From the NCBI GenBank assembly GCA_960531495.1, contig OY482846.1, positions 46,623,474 to 46,687,473 of the forward strand: a stretch of DNA of 64,000 nucleotides, given 5' to 3'. Both the position numbers and the translations under genes were made by a program. The stretch is from Zeus faber (lineage: Eukaryota; Chordata; Actinopteri; Zeiformes; Zeidae). Below, piece by piece: positions 10,866-22,106 of this stretch (positions within the stretch are counted from its first letter, which is position 1; the number at the start of each line of letters is the position of its first letter). A model generated the notes under the pieces. It was not told the origin of the DNA. It searched no databases and was given only the letters and a program-made list of their open reading frames with translations.

Positions 10866-11300
10866 GGAGCTGCGCAGATGTCCGGACGGGGGTGCAGGGC
10901 ACCGGCAGGACCGCCCCCGGATGGAGCTCGACCGGGTGGTCCGGGTTTGCCGGCCAGCCGGACCCCTCTCCCGGTCAGGAAGTACCGGTAAGGCTACAAG
11001 GGGGTCGACGTTGGGCTTTGCTGGACTCGGGCTGTTCGGAGATGATGGTCCATCGCCAGGTTCAACCCGGGGCTTTAGTGGAGGCATCACGGGTGGAGAT
11101 TCGTCGTGCACACAGGGACATTCACATGTATCCCAATGGTCCGGCTCGTAAATTTGTTACAAGGGGAAAAAAGCATCGGTTACAGGTTGCGGTTGGTTCC
11201 TGCCGGTCACGCTCCCTGATTTTGGGTGTGGATAAGTCAGGGTTTGACACGTCGATGAGAGAGGCTGGGGGAGCGCGCCCACGGTCGGCATGGAGATAAG
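10866..11300 (+). pseudogene. Decayed retrotransposon nucleocapsid/protease segment
   Basis: One frame (10892-11299) contains ALLDSGCSEMMV with the aspartate codon at 11024-11026, and later SLILGVDKSGFD. Together these are the DSG active site and the ILG flap-end motif of a retroviral-type aspartyl protease. Just upstream, in another frame, CPDGGAGHRQDR looks like a damaged zinc knuckle of a gag nucleocapsid. The spacing (knuckle, short linker, protease) fits a Ty3/gypsy-like gag-pol junction. There are frame changes, and neither an LTR nor reverse transcriptase was recognised nearby, so it is a fragment. It is on the opposite strand to, and unrelated in position to, the gypsy element at 34-37 kb, which lacks exactly these domains; whether they are the same family is untested. 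Confidence 0.65.
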
Positions 11301-12127
11301 AGTATGGCATGGCGCGCGGTGAACATAAACACATAACCACAAGATGGTGCAGGTGGAAATAGAGGCCATGCTGGACATGGCGGTGATGGAGGAGTCCATG
11401 AGTGACCGGTGTAGCCCCATGGTGCTGTCAGTTGGATGGCTGCCGGGCCTCAGTCGGGCGGTGGGGGGTATGCTGCCGAGGGCGCAGCATAGCTTCCTTC
11501 CCACGGAACAAGCACCCGCCCGGCGCTGATTGGGCCGGTTGGGTGCAGTGGGTTTTCGTAACGTTTGTCCATCTTGAAGGGAGGGACCCGCGCACGGGGA
11601 CTCGTCAGCCGTCCGGGAGCCGGCGAAGCCGTCCATCCTGCTGCGCCCCGACTTTTCGTTCAAATTATTGTTCATCCCTTTTGGCCAGCGACCCCTTCTG
11701 TTCACTTCATCTCATAAAGCTCACGGCATGTCGGTACCCCGCGGCCAGAAAGACTCCGACTCCCTCCCCAAATCTGTAGCAGCGGGCAGAGACTCCCACG
11801 GCAGTGTTAGTGCTAAATGCACCGGATTGAAAAATAAATGGCTGTGAGTGTGCAGCACACCTCAGAACCTAAGTGGCAAGGGAACGTGAAAATGTATTAT
11901 TACCATTATTGACGTGGGCGTGCTTCGGGTACCGAATTCCACCCTGATTAAAATTATGTCGCCGTTCAAACGTTGTGGGAAAACAACGAGGCTGTTCTTT
12001 ATCTCCAGGAAAGCCCCGCTGAGCTCCAAGGAGGCAGGAGGAAGGTTTTTTCTACTTTTTACAGTTACATCAACTCTCCTCACGCACCTCCTCAACCCAA
12101 CAGGCGTTCACACCGTCAGCGCCACAC
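11301..12127. other. Unrecognised sequence after the protease relic
   Basis: 11301-11720 is GC-rich with a 182-codon minus frame and several plus frames. None shows a domain, though decayed retrotransposon sequence following the protease is possible. 11720-12127 shows nothing. Confidence 0.4.
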
Positions 12128-12129
12128 TG

Positions 12130-12134
12130 GGTGT

Positions 12135-12186
<52 letters not shown>

Positions 12187-12500
12187 ATGTCATTGCGCAC
12201 CAAAAAACTGATGAAAGGAATGTGTCATTTCGTCAGTTTCTCTTTCTTTGCGTAGAAAAGCCAAAAGCAACAAAGGCGCTGAGACCCTCCACGATGTCCG
12301 CGCTGCCCGTGGGGGTGGGAGAGCCAAATGATGCTCTGTTTTGTTTTTTTTGGGGGGGGGAGTGGGCACTTTCTCCACCTCAGCCTGATTCAGTCGAGAA
12401 GGTCGATGCCGCGCGCTATCCGTGTTAGCGCAAGGCATGGCGGCGGAGGGGATCGGCAGCTACACCTTCCGGCATCTCCAGATCCCGTTGACGTCTCGGC
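12130..12500 (+). repeat. (TG)n-headed repeat family B, copy 1
   Basis: A (TG)n array (12130-12182) continues into GCGCATGTCATTGCGCACC, ACTGATGAAAGGA and TTTCTTTGCGTAGAAAAGCC, and ends near GCATGGCGGCGGAGGGGATC and CCTTCCGGCATCTCCAG. The same order of blocks is found at 15866-16390. Similarity begins at the TG array and not before it, so the array appears to be part of the repeated unit. Confidence 0.65.
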
Positions 12501-14105
12501 TCCGGCCGCAGGGGCATGGAGTCGGTGTTGACCCTCTCGCCTGAATCTGGGGCCAAGATAGACGGAAAAAAAACAAATAAATCCCCAAAATTCCGAAAGC
12601 ACTTGATGAATTCATCCATTGCACCAAACCACGGCGATAATACAAACAACGCTAAGCGTCGACGCCCTAAATGGAAAAATATACTAAAGTCCATTATTGT
12701 TCTACACGGGAACTAAAATCCCAAACCGCCCAAGCCGTGTTGGACAACTTGAGCCACTGGACGTCACAGGGGGGTTGAGGTCCTCATCCTGGCCGTGTAA
12801 GGTATGTGAGACGGCTCATTTTCATTACGTTCATACAAATCGTATTATTTATACCAATCTACGTCCATGGCTGCGAGCACGGGTTCCAGGTCTTATGGGA
12901 AATCAAATCAAGTCACTATCGACCGGGAAAATGCGATAACTCATGTAATTCAATGTGGGTATTACTCATTCCTCCGTTAATTTAGGCGGAATGAGGAAGT
13001 AATGAAGTCAGGCAGCCCCCCCCCCCATCCCAAAATGAACTCCCTCGCCCTCGTTTAATCGGGGAAACTGACTCGGAAAACATTGTTATTCGGAGCGGCG
13101 GCCCACGCTCACTTTGTGCGCTTCCACAGTGGGAGGGGGGGGGGGGTTTCGGGCGGATCGGACTCCCGCCGACATTTCCACTCAGGCGCCAAATGGGCCA
13201 AAAAAGCGCAGCGCTAAAAGAAAACCCCACTAAAAACAATCAGAATATGCAGTACGGACGTTATTCTTCCGTTCACGTTGAGGGGACACGGAGCTGTTGG
13301 GAAAGGTAGGACCCCGGGTGAACATGGTGCCGGGATAATGGTTTACTGCTCTGTTATGAGGGTCTGAGCCCCTGTGTGGAGCCGCATAACCGCTATAATG
13401 AAGATAACACCGAATATACAGTATAGTTTTATTACACTTATGCTATGTACTATATATAAGAACTGTAGTTTGTTGCATTTATAAAATAAAAGAACTACAA
13501 ACTGATGAAGACTGTCTTTTTATTTCTGTGCTTGACACGGCAAAACACAAAATTATTTTGAACTCTAAAAAAAAAAAAAGAATACTGGCACGTATAATGT
13601 TTCTTTGAAATAAAATACAAAATGCAGCTCCTTCACTTATTTGTGGATTTGAAAAAGGGAAATATTCACTTGAATTATAAGGGGCAAAAAAAATGTTTTT
13701 TTATCACGACTTAAGTCTATTTCAGTGCCGTCATCCGCCACTATTTCCTCAGTCGGGTGCCACAGTCGACCGTCGACCTGGATATGAAACGCAACTGCAT
13801 CAGTTCAGGGTCCCATGTAAATATCTTTATTTGCAAAATGAATAGCTCGTTCCTCTCACCTGCTTAATGCGATTTCCCCAGAAACTTTTCTTTTCTTGCA
13901 TGTGTCCATGGTTATCTTAGCAGGGTTCCAGAGCTCCAAGTAAGTCAGCAGCCCGTCGGCAACAGGTACAGGGTGCGACGCATATTTTGATCGACAAAAT
14001 ATTAAAACACGTTTTATTTCAATGTTACAAGATCGCCTCAATCTCCAGAATCATAACTATTACATTGACAAAATTAACTAAATAGAACAAAATGCATTTA
14101 AATTA
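12501..14105. other. No gene seen
   Basis: Mixed sequence with homopolymer C (about 13018-13026) and G runs (13133-13146), and an AT-rich stretch from 13390 to 14100 that holds AATAAA-like words. No open frame shows similarity and no element was recognised. Confidence 0.5.
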
Positions 14106-14215
14106 AATAGCCATTTTTTATTCACACTATTTTCTCAGAGCCACAGGGAGCCACGGCAGAGGGATGAAAGAGCCACATGCGGCTCTGGAGCCGACCCCTG
14201 CCCGAGACAATAAAA
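14106..14215. mobile_element. hAT-like DNA transposon terminal fragment
   Basis: CAGAGCCACAGGGAGCCACG is followed by AAAGAGCCACATGCGGCTCT and GGAGCCGACCCCTGCC. This is the 'gagccacatgcggctct...gacccctg' signature found at the termini of many vertebrate hAT elements. Only the end is seen. The assignment is by pattern recognition. Confidence 0.45.
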
Positions 14216-14274
14216 ATAAAATAAAATTAACAATCAAACCCATTCACTTTTTTTTCACGAAAACTCACTCGAAA

Positions 14275-14460
14275 TTGGGTACACACGCAGTAACAAACAA
14301 ATGATAGTGGCGCCATGACCTAAACCCAACAGGAAGTCGGCCATATTTAATTAAATGTGGCATTTTAGTCACTTGCTGCAAATTTCCATGCCCCGTACTT
14401 TCGCAAACTCCTCCGAGGCAATTTATCGGATCCACTTCAAACTTAAAAGTTATTAATAGT
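14275..14460. repeat. Old interspersed repeat fragment
   Basis: Blocks such as AACCCAACAGGAAGTCGGCC and GCAAACTCCTCCGAGGCAAT followed by a TTCAAACTT word are familiar from a dispersed fish repeat containing 'aacaggaagtcggccat...aactcctcc'. The family and boundaries are uncertain. Confidence 0.4.
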
Positions 14461-14841
14461 TTGAGTTTTGTGGGCGCGGCAAAGTATGTAAAAAAAAAAG
14501 AAAAAAAAGGCCTAATTTACGAGATATTTCGGCCACGTTTCGGTGTTTTTCAAGCACCGAGGCGTCTTATCCAGCCGGTGCAAGGCCGCGCGCCACGCCG
14601 TCACGCCCGCTTCCGGGACCCGGTCGGCGCCTTTCAGAGCCTCCTTTCAGAGCTCTGAAAAGAGGTTCACTTTTCAATTTGACGGAGGAGATCATCGTTG
14701 TATATTTTATTGCATCGGCGCCTCGGGACACAGAATACATCAGCACCTGTGAAGGAGTGATAAAAAAGTATCACCGTGAGCGCTTAGTGGAGCGGGCGTT
14801 ACAGTCGGAGCCCTGGCATAAAAACCCTGCGGGCGCCCCGG

Positions 14842-14873
<32 letters not shown>

Positions 14874-15863
14874 TTCGTAAACTCAACTCAGGGCCGGAAC
14901 AAGTTTCCAGACAAGATGGCCGTCACAACACTTTACAGCGCAATAAAGACTTTTCCAATTACCCCGAAAAACCCTCTGCCTCAGCTGCTTTTTGTGCGGC
15001 GGCGGCTTCCGGAAACCTGCGCCGTTCATCACCGCCGCGGAGGAAACTGTGCAGTAAAATGTGCCTTCAATAAAGAGGCAGAGCAAGGCCCCCCCCCCCG
15101 TAAAAAAAAAAGTTCCGACATTAAAGTGGGAATCCCTTCCGTTATTAAGCTACGATTTCGCCGACAAAATCTCACGTTGGATTCTTTGCTCAGCCGCCGC
15201 TTCAAAGGGAACAGCCCTTCCGTGTGTCTACGTCACGCTCAGCTCTCCTAGGGGGCCGTCTCGGGAGTCCGCCGCGGCAGAGCGACGCGGGGGAGCAGCC
15301 GGGCTAGCCGCAGTCGGCGGGGATGGACCGCCGCCTCGCCGTCCCCGTCGCCAACATCCGCCAAGGGGAGCGGCGCGCCCTGGAGAACGAGACCAACGGG
15401 AAGTGGATGGATGTGGAATTTTGACAAAAGCAAAAACAACGACCTCGAAATTCCGGGATACGTATGTATAATCCACCCGACACGCACAGTCGAACGGATT
15501 TCCACTTTAACCCGTAAAAACAAAACATAGACCACGGTCTTTTATTTCTCTTTCAAACAGTAAGTCCTGAAACATTTAGGAGGGAATGAAAATCCCCGAC
15601 CGCGCCTCCCAATGTTAAATTCATGCATTCAACCAATTCTAGTTTGGTTGTGTTGTGTGACTTGTTGTATTTATGGCGGCTGGGAATACCGGTTATATAA
15701 ATCAAACAGAAGATCCAATTTAGCTATCTCTTCTTGTTTGCTTCTTCTGAGGACAAATTGTTGTCCCAGAGTGTGCGCCGGTTGGTCTTTCCTCCGCCCA
15801 CACCACCCACACCACCCGCACCACCCGCCTGGATCTGGTTCTGAGGGGGGTTGCATTCTCTGT

Positions 15864-15865
<2 letters not shown>
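14461..15865. other. CpG-rich stretch without a supported gene
   Basis: 14540-15420 is CpG-rich and includes (GCC)n at 14843-14871. A 33-codon open frame at 15323-15424 starts in a good Kozak context (GGGGATGG), but there is no splice or domain evidence. 15425-15865 contains a CCACCCACACCACCCGC-like short repeat near 15795-15830. I see no supported exon. Confidence 0.45.
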
Positions 15866-15953
<88 letters not shown>

Positions 15954-16390
15954 TGTCATTGTACACTAAAATTACTGAAAGGAAGAAGAATCAATTTTTC
16001 TTTTTGTAGAGAAGCAAATGCAAACCAAGGCCAAGCCCGACACAGACCCTGTGTGTTATTGTGCGTTTTTAGGCAACACACGCTCGCTTGAATTCTGACG
16101 AGAAGCTCGATACCGCTTTCATCCCTTTGTGTCCGGTACAGCTGCATGCTAACTGTGCTAGCTGCAGTGAAATTAGGGAAATACGCCTTCCAGCATCAAG
16201 TGCTAACTGTGTTAGCTCAATGCATGGCCGCAGAGGGGATCAGCTAGCCTAGCTGCAGTTAAATTAGGGAAATATGCCTTCCAGCGTCTAGTGCTCACTA
16301 AGTTAGCTTGATACATCGCCACAGAGGGGATCAGCTAGCCTAGCTGCAGTGAAATTAGAGAAATGCGCCTTCCAGCATCGACTGATGAGC
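15866..16390 (+). repeat. (TG)n-headed repeat family B, copy 2
   Basis: (TG)n at 15866-15950 is followed by GCGCGTGTCATTGTACACT, ACTGAAAGGAAG and TTTTTGTAGAGAAGC, parallel to 12130-12500. The 3' part has been amplified in tandem (see next entry). The element class is unknown; no coding capacity was seen. Confidence 0.65.
16141..16386 (+). repeat. 91-bp tandem repeat within family B copy 2
   Basis: GCTGCAGT starts at 16161, 16252 and 16343, an exact 91-bp period, with the flanking words GAAATTAGGGAAATA, GCCTTCCAGC and GAGGGGATCAGCTAGCCTAG repeated in step. About 2.7 units are present. The single-copy equivalent near 12430-12500 carries only one unit. Confidence 0.9.
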
Positions 16391-16668
16391 CGGTTCATCT
16401 GTTTTTTAAAGTTTTTTAATCCTCCAGCGTCTACACAGGAATCTGCACCAGAAATAGCAGCGGCGGCGTCGGCGGCGGCGACGGCTCGGCGGTTACATCA
16501 CATCCCGCTGCGGCTGCCGCTGCATCGGGAGACGCTCGGCTTCAAACGGCCTCCTGACGAGCGGCGGGGCACGCGGCTCGCACCTCCACCCGACTCAACG
16601 CCTGTGATGGTAATACGAGCCGTCGCCGGCGCGGCCTTGTTTAAAAATGCAGCGCTGGTACTGTGGAG

Positions 16669-16705
<37 letters not shown>

Positions 16706-18082
16706 CTCTCTTTCGGGAACTTTTCCCATCAACTTTCCCCCCCCCTCTCCGTCGATGGGGAGAGAGTGAGAGAGAACTTTTAAAAGAGCCGTCCAACTGT
16801 GGAGGTAAGGAGGCAATCAGCAGCAGGTGACAGGAGAGGGCTTCATAAAGCCGCTGAAATGTGAGGCCATCAAGTGTAACCTTTCGAACGCCGCCGCGGA
16901 GGGCGACGCCCCGGCCCTCCCGCCCTTTTTTTTCCCCGCCGAACCGCGCCGAGTCGGTCGCCAGCCCCGGGGCCCCGCCTAACCCGGCCCCCCCCCTCGC
17001 ACTCCACGTCGACACTTTGACGAGCGGCGACAGCGAGGCTCGTCCGGGTTCGGGCTCCGAACGGCCGCGGTCGAAGCGGAGGATCTCAGGGGCCGCGCTG
17101 CAGGTGCGGTTTTGTGTCGGCGGTCGGGGGGGGGGATAGAAGGCGGGACCCGCTTCCATCCCCCATTTCTCATTTGAATTCCAGCCACCTGCTCCCAATT
17201 AACCACCGGTTCAAAAAAAAAAACCCCAAAAAAAACCCTGCAACCGGGCAGAAAACGACGCCGATTATAATATATTTTTTCAGCCAAGTACCCCCCCGAC
17301 CAGAGCAAAACATTTTTGGTAAAACAAAAAAAAAAAAAAAGAGAGAGATGCCGACGGGACATAAAGAGGTACGAGACGGAGCTGCTCCATCAGCCTTGAT
17401 CAACATTTAAAACGCTGGAAAAACCCTTGGATGCGACATTTTAAATGCTCGTCGCTGCAGCTTTGCGCCTGCGGGGGAGGGACAGCCCATTGAACATCGG
17501 GGAAATTATTGTTAATAATTTGTGGGCTGCAGTCCTTGTGATTGTGATCTATGATCAAACCCAACACACGGGCAAGAGAGTGACCCGGTGCTCTAATTAA
17601 CTGCAGTAATTTCATTTATTCGATAAGTAGACGGACCACAACGAAACACATGTAAAATAAAAACACACTGTTTTTATTTGTTTTGAAAAACGGGGGCAGG
17701 CGGACGGGGAGCCCGCGGGCGCTATTTGGCGGAGGCGAGCGGAGAGTCCCACGGGCTGTGGCCCCGCCCCCCCTGGCCCCCAGTTGGTGCTCAGGGTGCG
17801 AACGACACAGTTTGGCCATAACTTGTCAGCTTATTTTCCTGGATAGGCCCATTCATTTTCCACACTTAATCACCGCCGATCCGACGGGCCGTGTTGGCGC
17901 TGTCCTTTCAGCACCGCGGCGCTATGCGGCAGTTAACGATTGCATTGAAAATAGGAATATTGAATATAAAATGTGATTTATCGAACTTACATTTACATTT
18001 TTCTGTTGCATTTATTATAGTATGATTCTTTTAGGAATTATGCATGACTGATATTTTTAAATGATCATATAAAACAAATCTC
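16391..18082. other. No supported gene; GC-rich patch and AT-rich possible conserved stretch
   Basis: 16430-16660 and 16860-17120 are CpG-rich. A (TA)n run lies at 16670-16702, poly-A and poly-C runs near 17210-17340. 17390-17620 is A/T-rich unique sequence with homeodomain-like TAATTAAC and TTAATAATT words. Open frames on both strands through the GC-rich part match nothing I know. Confidence 0.45.
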
Positions 18083-18138
18083 ACGAACTCCAAAGTACCC
18101 CTAGGGGTATGCGTACCCCCATTCAAGAAACACTGCAA
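18083..18138. mobile_element. hAT-like MITE end
   Basis: CTCCAAAGTACCCCTAGGGG, then GTATGCGTACCCCCATTC, then AAGAAACACTG. This is the recognisable terminus of a family whose ends read 'cagtgtttctcaaatgggggtacgcgtaccccta' on the other strand. It directly abuts the Tc1 element that begins at 18153. Confidence 0.5.
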
Positions 18139-18152
18139 GAATGCAACAGGAA

Positions 18153-19024
18153 TACACTGATGAGCTACAACATTAAAACCAGTGACAGGTGAAGTGAATA
18201 ACATTGATCATCTGGTTCCAGTGGCACCTGTCAAGGGGTGGCATATATTAGCAGCAAGTGAACTGTCAGTTCTTGAAGTTGATGTGTTGGAAGCAGGAAA
18301 CATGGGCGTGGTCAGGATCCGAGCCACTTTGACAAGGAGCACATTGTGATGCTGGACGACTGGGTCAGAGCATCTCCAAAACCACAGGTCTGGTGGGCTG
18401 TTCCCACTATGCAGTGGTTAGTACCTACCAAAAGTGCTCCAAGGAAGGACGACCGGTGAACCGGCGACAGGGTCATGGGCGGCTAAGTCTCATTGATGCA
18501 CGTGGGGAGTGAAGTGTAGCTCGTCTGGTTCGATCCCACAGAAGAACTACTGTAGCACAAAGTGGTGAAAAAGTGAATGGTGCTATGATAGAAAGGTGTA
18601 GAACACACAGTGCATGGCAGCTTGCTGTGTATGGGAGCGCTCAGCGTGTCCATGCTGACCCCTGTCCACCCCTGAAAGCACCTACAACGGACACGTGAGC
18701 GTCAGAACTGGACCATGGAGCAATGGAAGAAGGTGGCCTGGTCTGATGAATCACGTTTTGTTCTACATCATGTGGATGAGTGGGGTTAGAGTCCGATCTG
18801 ATGGAGCATCTGTGGGATGTGCTGGAACAACAAGCCTGATCCATGGCGGCCCCACCTCCAACTTCCAACTTAAAGTATCTGCTGCTAATGTCTTGGTGCC
18901 AGATACCACAGGACACCTTCAGAGTCTGGTGGAGTCTATGTCTCCACGGGTCACAGCTGTTTTGGCGGCACGAGAATATTAGTGGTTATTAGAGGTGGTT
19001 TTAATGTTGTGGCTGAACGCTGTA
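18153..19024 (+). mobile_element. Internally deleted Tc1/mariner element with both ends
   Basis: The two ends, taken as 29-base inverted repeats, match at 24 positions and share ACAACATTAAAACCA. TA dinucleotides at 18153-18154 and 19023-19024 are the expected Tc1 target duplication. Inside, the DNA follows a Tc1-type transposase gene (for example GACTGGGTCAGAGCATCTCC, then ACCATGGAGCAATGGAAGAA, then GATGAATCACGTTTTGTTCT). After GTGGATGAGTGGG (about 18785) it jumps to the far 3' part (GAGCATCTGTGGGATGTGCT at about 18804). Most of the DDE catalytic region is therefore missing; other small frameshifts are present. It is a dead, non-autonomous relic. Confidence 0.88.
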
Positions 19025-19713
19025 GGTTTCCCATGGAGATTGAATACAGTCTCATTACAGATTTATTTCAAAGAACTATATTCACAATGTTATTTACCGT
19101 ATTTCAGCGATTCTTCACACCGGCTGCTGTGTTTAATTAAATTATTTGTAAAATATAATTAATCATATATTCACAGTATTTTGCAGAATATTCAAATTGC
19201 AGCAGCTTTTGACACATTGTAAAACAGTAGAATCAAATATTTTCCAAAAAATATTGATATAACTGATATCAAAAACAGGTGACCAATCATATTTTCCTAT
19301 AATAGCTTGATATTTTTCTTTAAATACATTCTACCTACTTTCTTCCATATACTGGAATGTGTTTTTAAGATGTGCCATGACAGACTGAATTGGACATTGA
19401 ACGTTTGGCCATTCACCCAAATCAAACATTTATTTAGACCTAATGAGTAACTCTACGTGCTTGGTGTGAAGAGCTCCGTGTAGGAATGAGGTGACAACAT
19501 CCAAGACGAGCGTGAAAGTCGGGCTCGCTCCATTTTCGACACAAAGTCGTCAATTTGGGTCCAAACCCTTTGACTCATTGGTGGTGAATCTCCATAAACC
19601 GGGAAAAAAATAAATATTCATACCACCAGGAGAGAACATGACGCCCCTCAGTGCAACGTGTCAGAGTTCTCTGACTCGTTAACACCCAGCCATCCCATAA
19701 TATAATCCAGCGA
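19025..19713. other. No gene seen
   Basis: AT-rich unique sequence. No element or coding region was recognised. Confidence 0.5.
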
Positions 19714-19714
19714 T

Positions 19715-19843
<129 letters not shown>

Positions 19844-20566
19844 ACTAGCCCTAACGATAAACAACTTAGGAACTAAGGAAAAACAGTTTAAACATTTTTC
19901 TAAATACGAAAAAAGCCCAAAAATAAACCGGAACGATGTTGTTCACATACGTTGACTTATAAAAATAAACCAGAGGTGAAGCAGAAAGGGGAACCTAAAC
20001 AACAACAAGAAAATTGGAACTGTACAATGAACCTTAAACACATAAGCCTAAACAATTGAGTAAAAACATAGGAAAAATAAACCTTCACTTTTGAAAAATA
20101 AACAGAATACAGCAGAAAATAAACCAGTTCCTGCTCCTAATGGAGTAATTATTCCCCGATGAAACCCACGCGTCAGGAGGCACCACAGGCAGGAAGGCAG
20201 TTAAAAATATCACATCACTCACGGAGTGACAGCGATCGGCAGCGTTTGAAGCGGTGAAACCAGACTCCCCACACAAAAGCTTCTGATAACTTTTGTATTT
20301 TTATTTATTTATATTTCTTAAAAAAAAAATGATTACCCAAAGGATAACATTTTGAATGGCTGCTCGTATAATCAATGCTACAGCGGGAAAATAAATAGAC
20401 TGTCAGACTGCTCTCTATTCTGGGCGCCATCGGGCCGTCAATTACAGGATGGGAGACGTTGTGGGGAATTTTTGTGGTAAAACATATGTATTATATATCT
20501 AGTGTATTATTATGTATAATCATTGAGTGTCACATTCACACTTTGTTATTTTACCCATAAAAACTC
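19844..20566. other. A-rich sequence, no gene seen
   Basis: A-rich sequence with repeated 'AAAATAAACC' and 'CCTAAAC' words (about 19880-20110) that suggest an old degraded low-complexity array. No coding region was recognised. Confidence 0.45.
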
Positions 20567-20625
20567 AGATAGATAGATAGATAGATAGATAGATGGATAG
20601 ATAGATAGATAGATGGATAGATAGA

Positions 20626-20669
<44 letters not shown>

Positions 20670-20673
20670 TAGA
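20567..20673. repeat. (GATA)n/(GACA)n microsatellite
   Basis: GATA units with GGATA variants switch to GACA at about 20643 and then back to GATA. It sits directly before the LINE 3' region. Confidence 0.96.
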
Positions 20674-20675
20674 TC

Positions 20676-20975
20676 ACTAAGGTCCTCTGCTGCTTTCCTT
20701 TAAATGTTCCTTATGTGTCCCATAAAAGAAGCTGTGAGAGTTCCTTCTGTTTTCATGCCTCTAAACTGTGGAACCCACTGCCTCTGGATGTTAGAATGGC
20801 ACGCTCTCGCTGTATTTTTTTAAAGGAAATTAAGGACCTATCTTTTTAATCTGGTTTTACACTTGGAGTGACGTCATAGCCTCAGTTCTTATGTTGTAAT
20901 CTTTGTTTTTTTTACTCTTTTTTTATCCCTGGTGTTTATTTTATTTTACTCTATTCTATTGACTTTAATTTATTG
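20676..20975 (+). mobile_element. L2-like LINE 3' region, left part
   Basis: The DNA around 20755-20850 encodes, with frame breaks, a segment with a 'LN.GT.LP.DVR...FK..LK..LF' layout, which is the C-terminal tail of L2-type LINE reverse-transcriptase proteins. It is followed by a T-rich 3' UTR. It continues after an insertion, at 21247. Confidence 0.6.
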
Positions 20976-21242
20976 TTGTGGTGTGGTTCAAGCAGCCACA
21001 TCTATATTGGGTCTAGTTGATTGGGCCCGGGATCAGGGGTGGCTGTACACCTGTTGCTTGTCAGAGCAATCAATGAGCACAGGTTAAATCACCCATACCC
21101 CGTGTCATGTCATGTTTCCATCTGCTCCGGGCTTGTTCCATTGTGCCCACTCTGTACAATAAGCTGATACATTTCAACGCCATCGCCTGTGTCTCCGTGT
21201 CAGAGGGCCCTAAAAAAGGGTGTGGCATTCGGAACTGCCACA
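20976..21242 (-). mobile_element. LTR-like repeat nested in the LINE, copy 2 of 4
   Basis: This is the reverse complement of the family at 8395, 37781 and 62896 (shared: AGGGCCCTCTGACACGGAG on minus, GAACAAGCCCGGAGCAGATG, GTGTACAGCCAC, GTGTGGCTGCTTGAACC-type words). On the minus strand it starts TGTGGCAGTTCC and ends CCACACCACA. ATTG is present on both sides (20972-20975 and 21243-21246), consistent with a target duplication. The LINE resumes across it. A 266-bp element with TG/CA ends and a 4-bp duplication is what a solo LTR looks like. Confidence 0.75.
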
Positions 21243-21246
21243 ATTG

Positions 21247-21372
21247 ATTTTAAAGACTTTGTTGTTTAATTGTTGTAACTTGTCTATGTCGCTTTGGTTT
21301 TGCTACATGAAGCACATTGGGCTGCATGTTTGTATGAAAGGGGCTATATTAATAAAGTTGAGTTGAGTATGC
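21247..21372 (+). mobile_element. L2-like LINE 3' region, right part
   Basis: GTTGTTTAATTGTTGTAACT leads to TGAAGCACATTGGGCTGCAT, GTATGAAAGGGGCTATATTA and ATAAAGTTGAGTTGAGT. This is the characteristic 3' terminus of fish L2 elements ('aagcactttg...ttgtatgaaaggtgctatataaataaagtttga'). It completes the LINE interrupted at 20976. Confidence 0.75.
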
Positions 21373-22106
21373 ACAACATGAATGATGTCCAGTTCCCCAC
21401 AGCTTCAAACAAAGACTGGTCACCAGGGAGAGGGCGAGGCCACCTGTTACAGGTCGATAAGAAGGAGTGGAAAGCCTCACGATGTCAGAGTAGGAAGGAA
21501 AGACAAAAGGTGTTCATCGGTTCAAAACCTCAAATCACATTCATGGTCTGGGCTTTTGACGTGGCTAGGGTAGGGAAACCTCTGGTTTAGGATTATTCCC
21601 ACACCTGCTGCTCTCCTGATCAGCCTGCTCTCAGCTTTCTCATTGTGTTGTATTGAAGCAGTGTCCTAAATGTGACATGGCCGACATTTTGTTTTAATGC
21701 GTAGATTGTCTTTGAGGACTGCTCACCGGTGGACATGCGTGGCTGGAACAGGACTCTGCCAAACCACAACGGTGCACCGCTGTTCCTGACCACGCACTAC
21801 TCCACCCTGAGCCTGGCTGCTGCACCTCTCGTCCTAAGCTGCACAGTAACAGAGCAGAGCCAAGAACGTATGAGAAAGTATGTGTTCACAACCAAACCAC
21901 CGTTAAATTGTGCCATGAGCTAATCTAGTAGGTTCCATCAATGACCACTTCAAATAATTTGATGATTATTTGGTGTAATTAATATGGTGTGAAACCGGGC
22001 CGCGGTCTTGACGGTGTAAGGTAACATCTAGTGCCCTATGTCATTGTACAGCCGACTACAGTGGATCTCAAACTTATTTTTAGTAGTGTAACTCCTCTCA
22101 TCCAGT
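21373..22106. other. Unassigned sequence upstream of the YqaJ relic
   Basis: No confident domain. A 64-codon plus frame at 21729-21923 is protein-like in composition but unrecognised. It may be the 5' part of the fossil transposon that follows, whose left end I could not locate. Confidence 0.4.
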
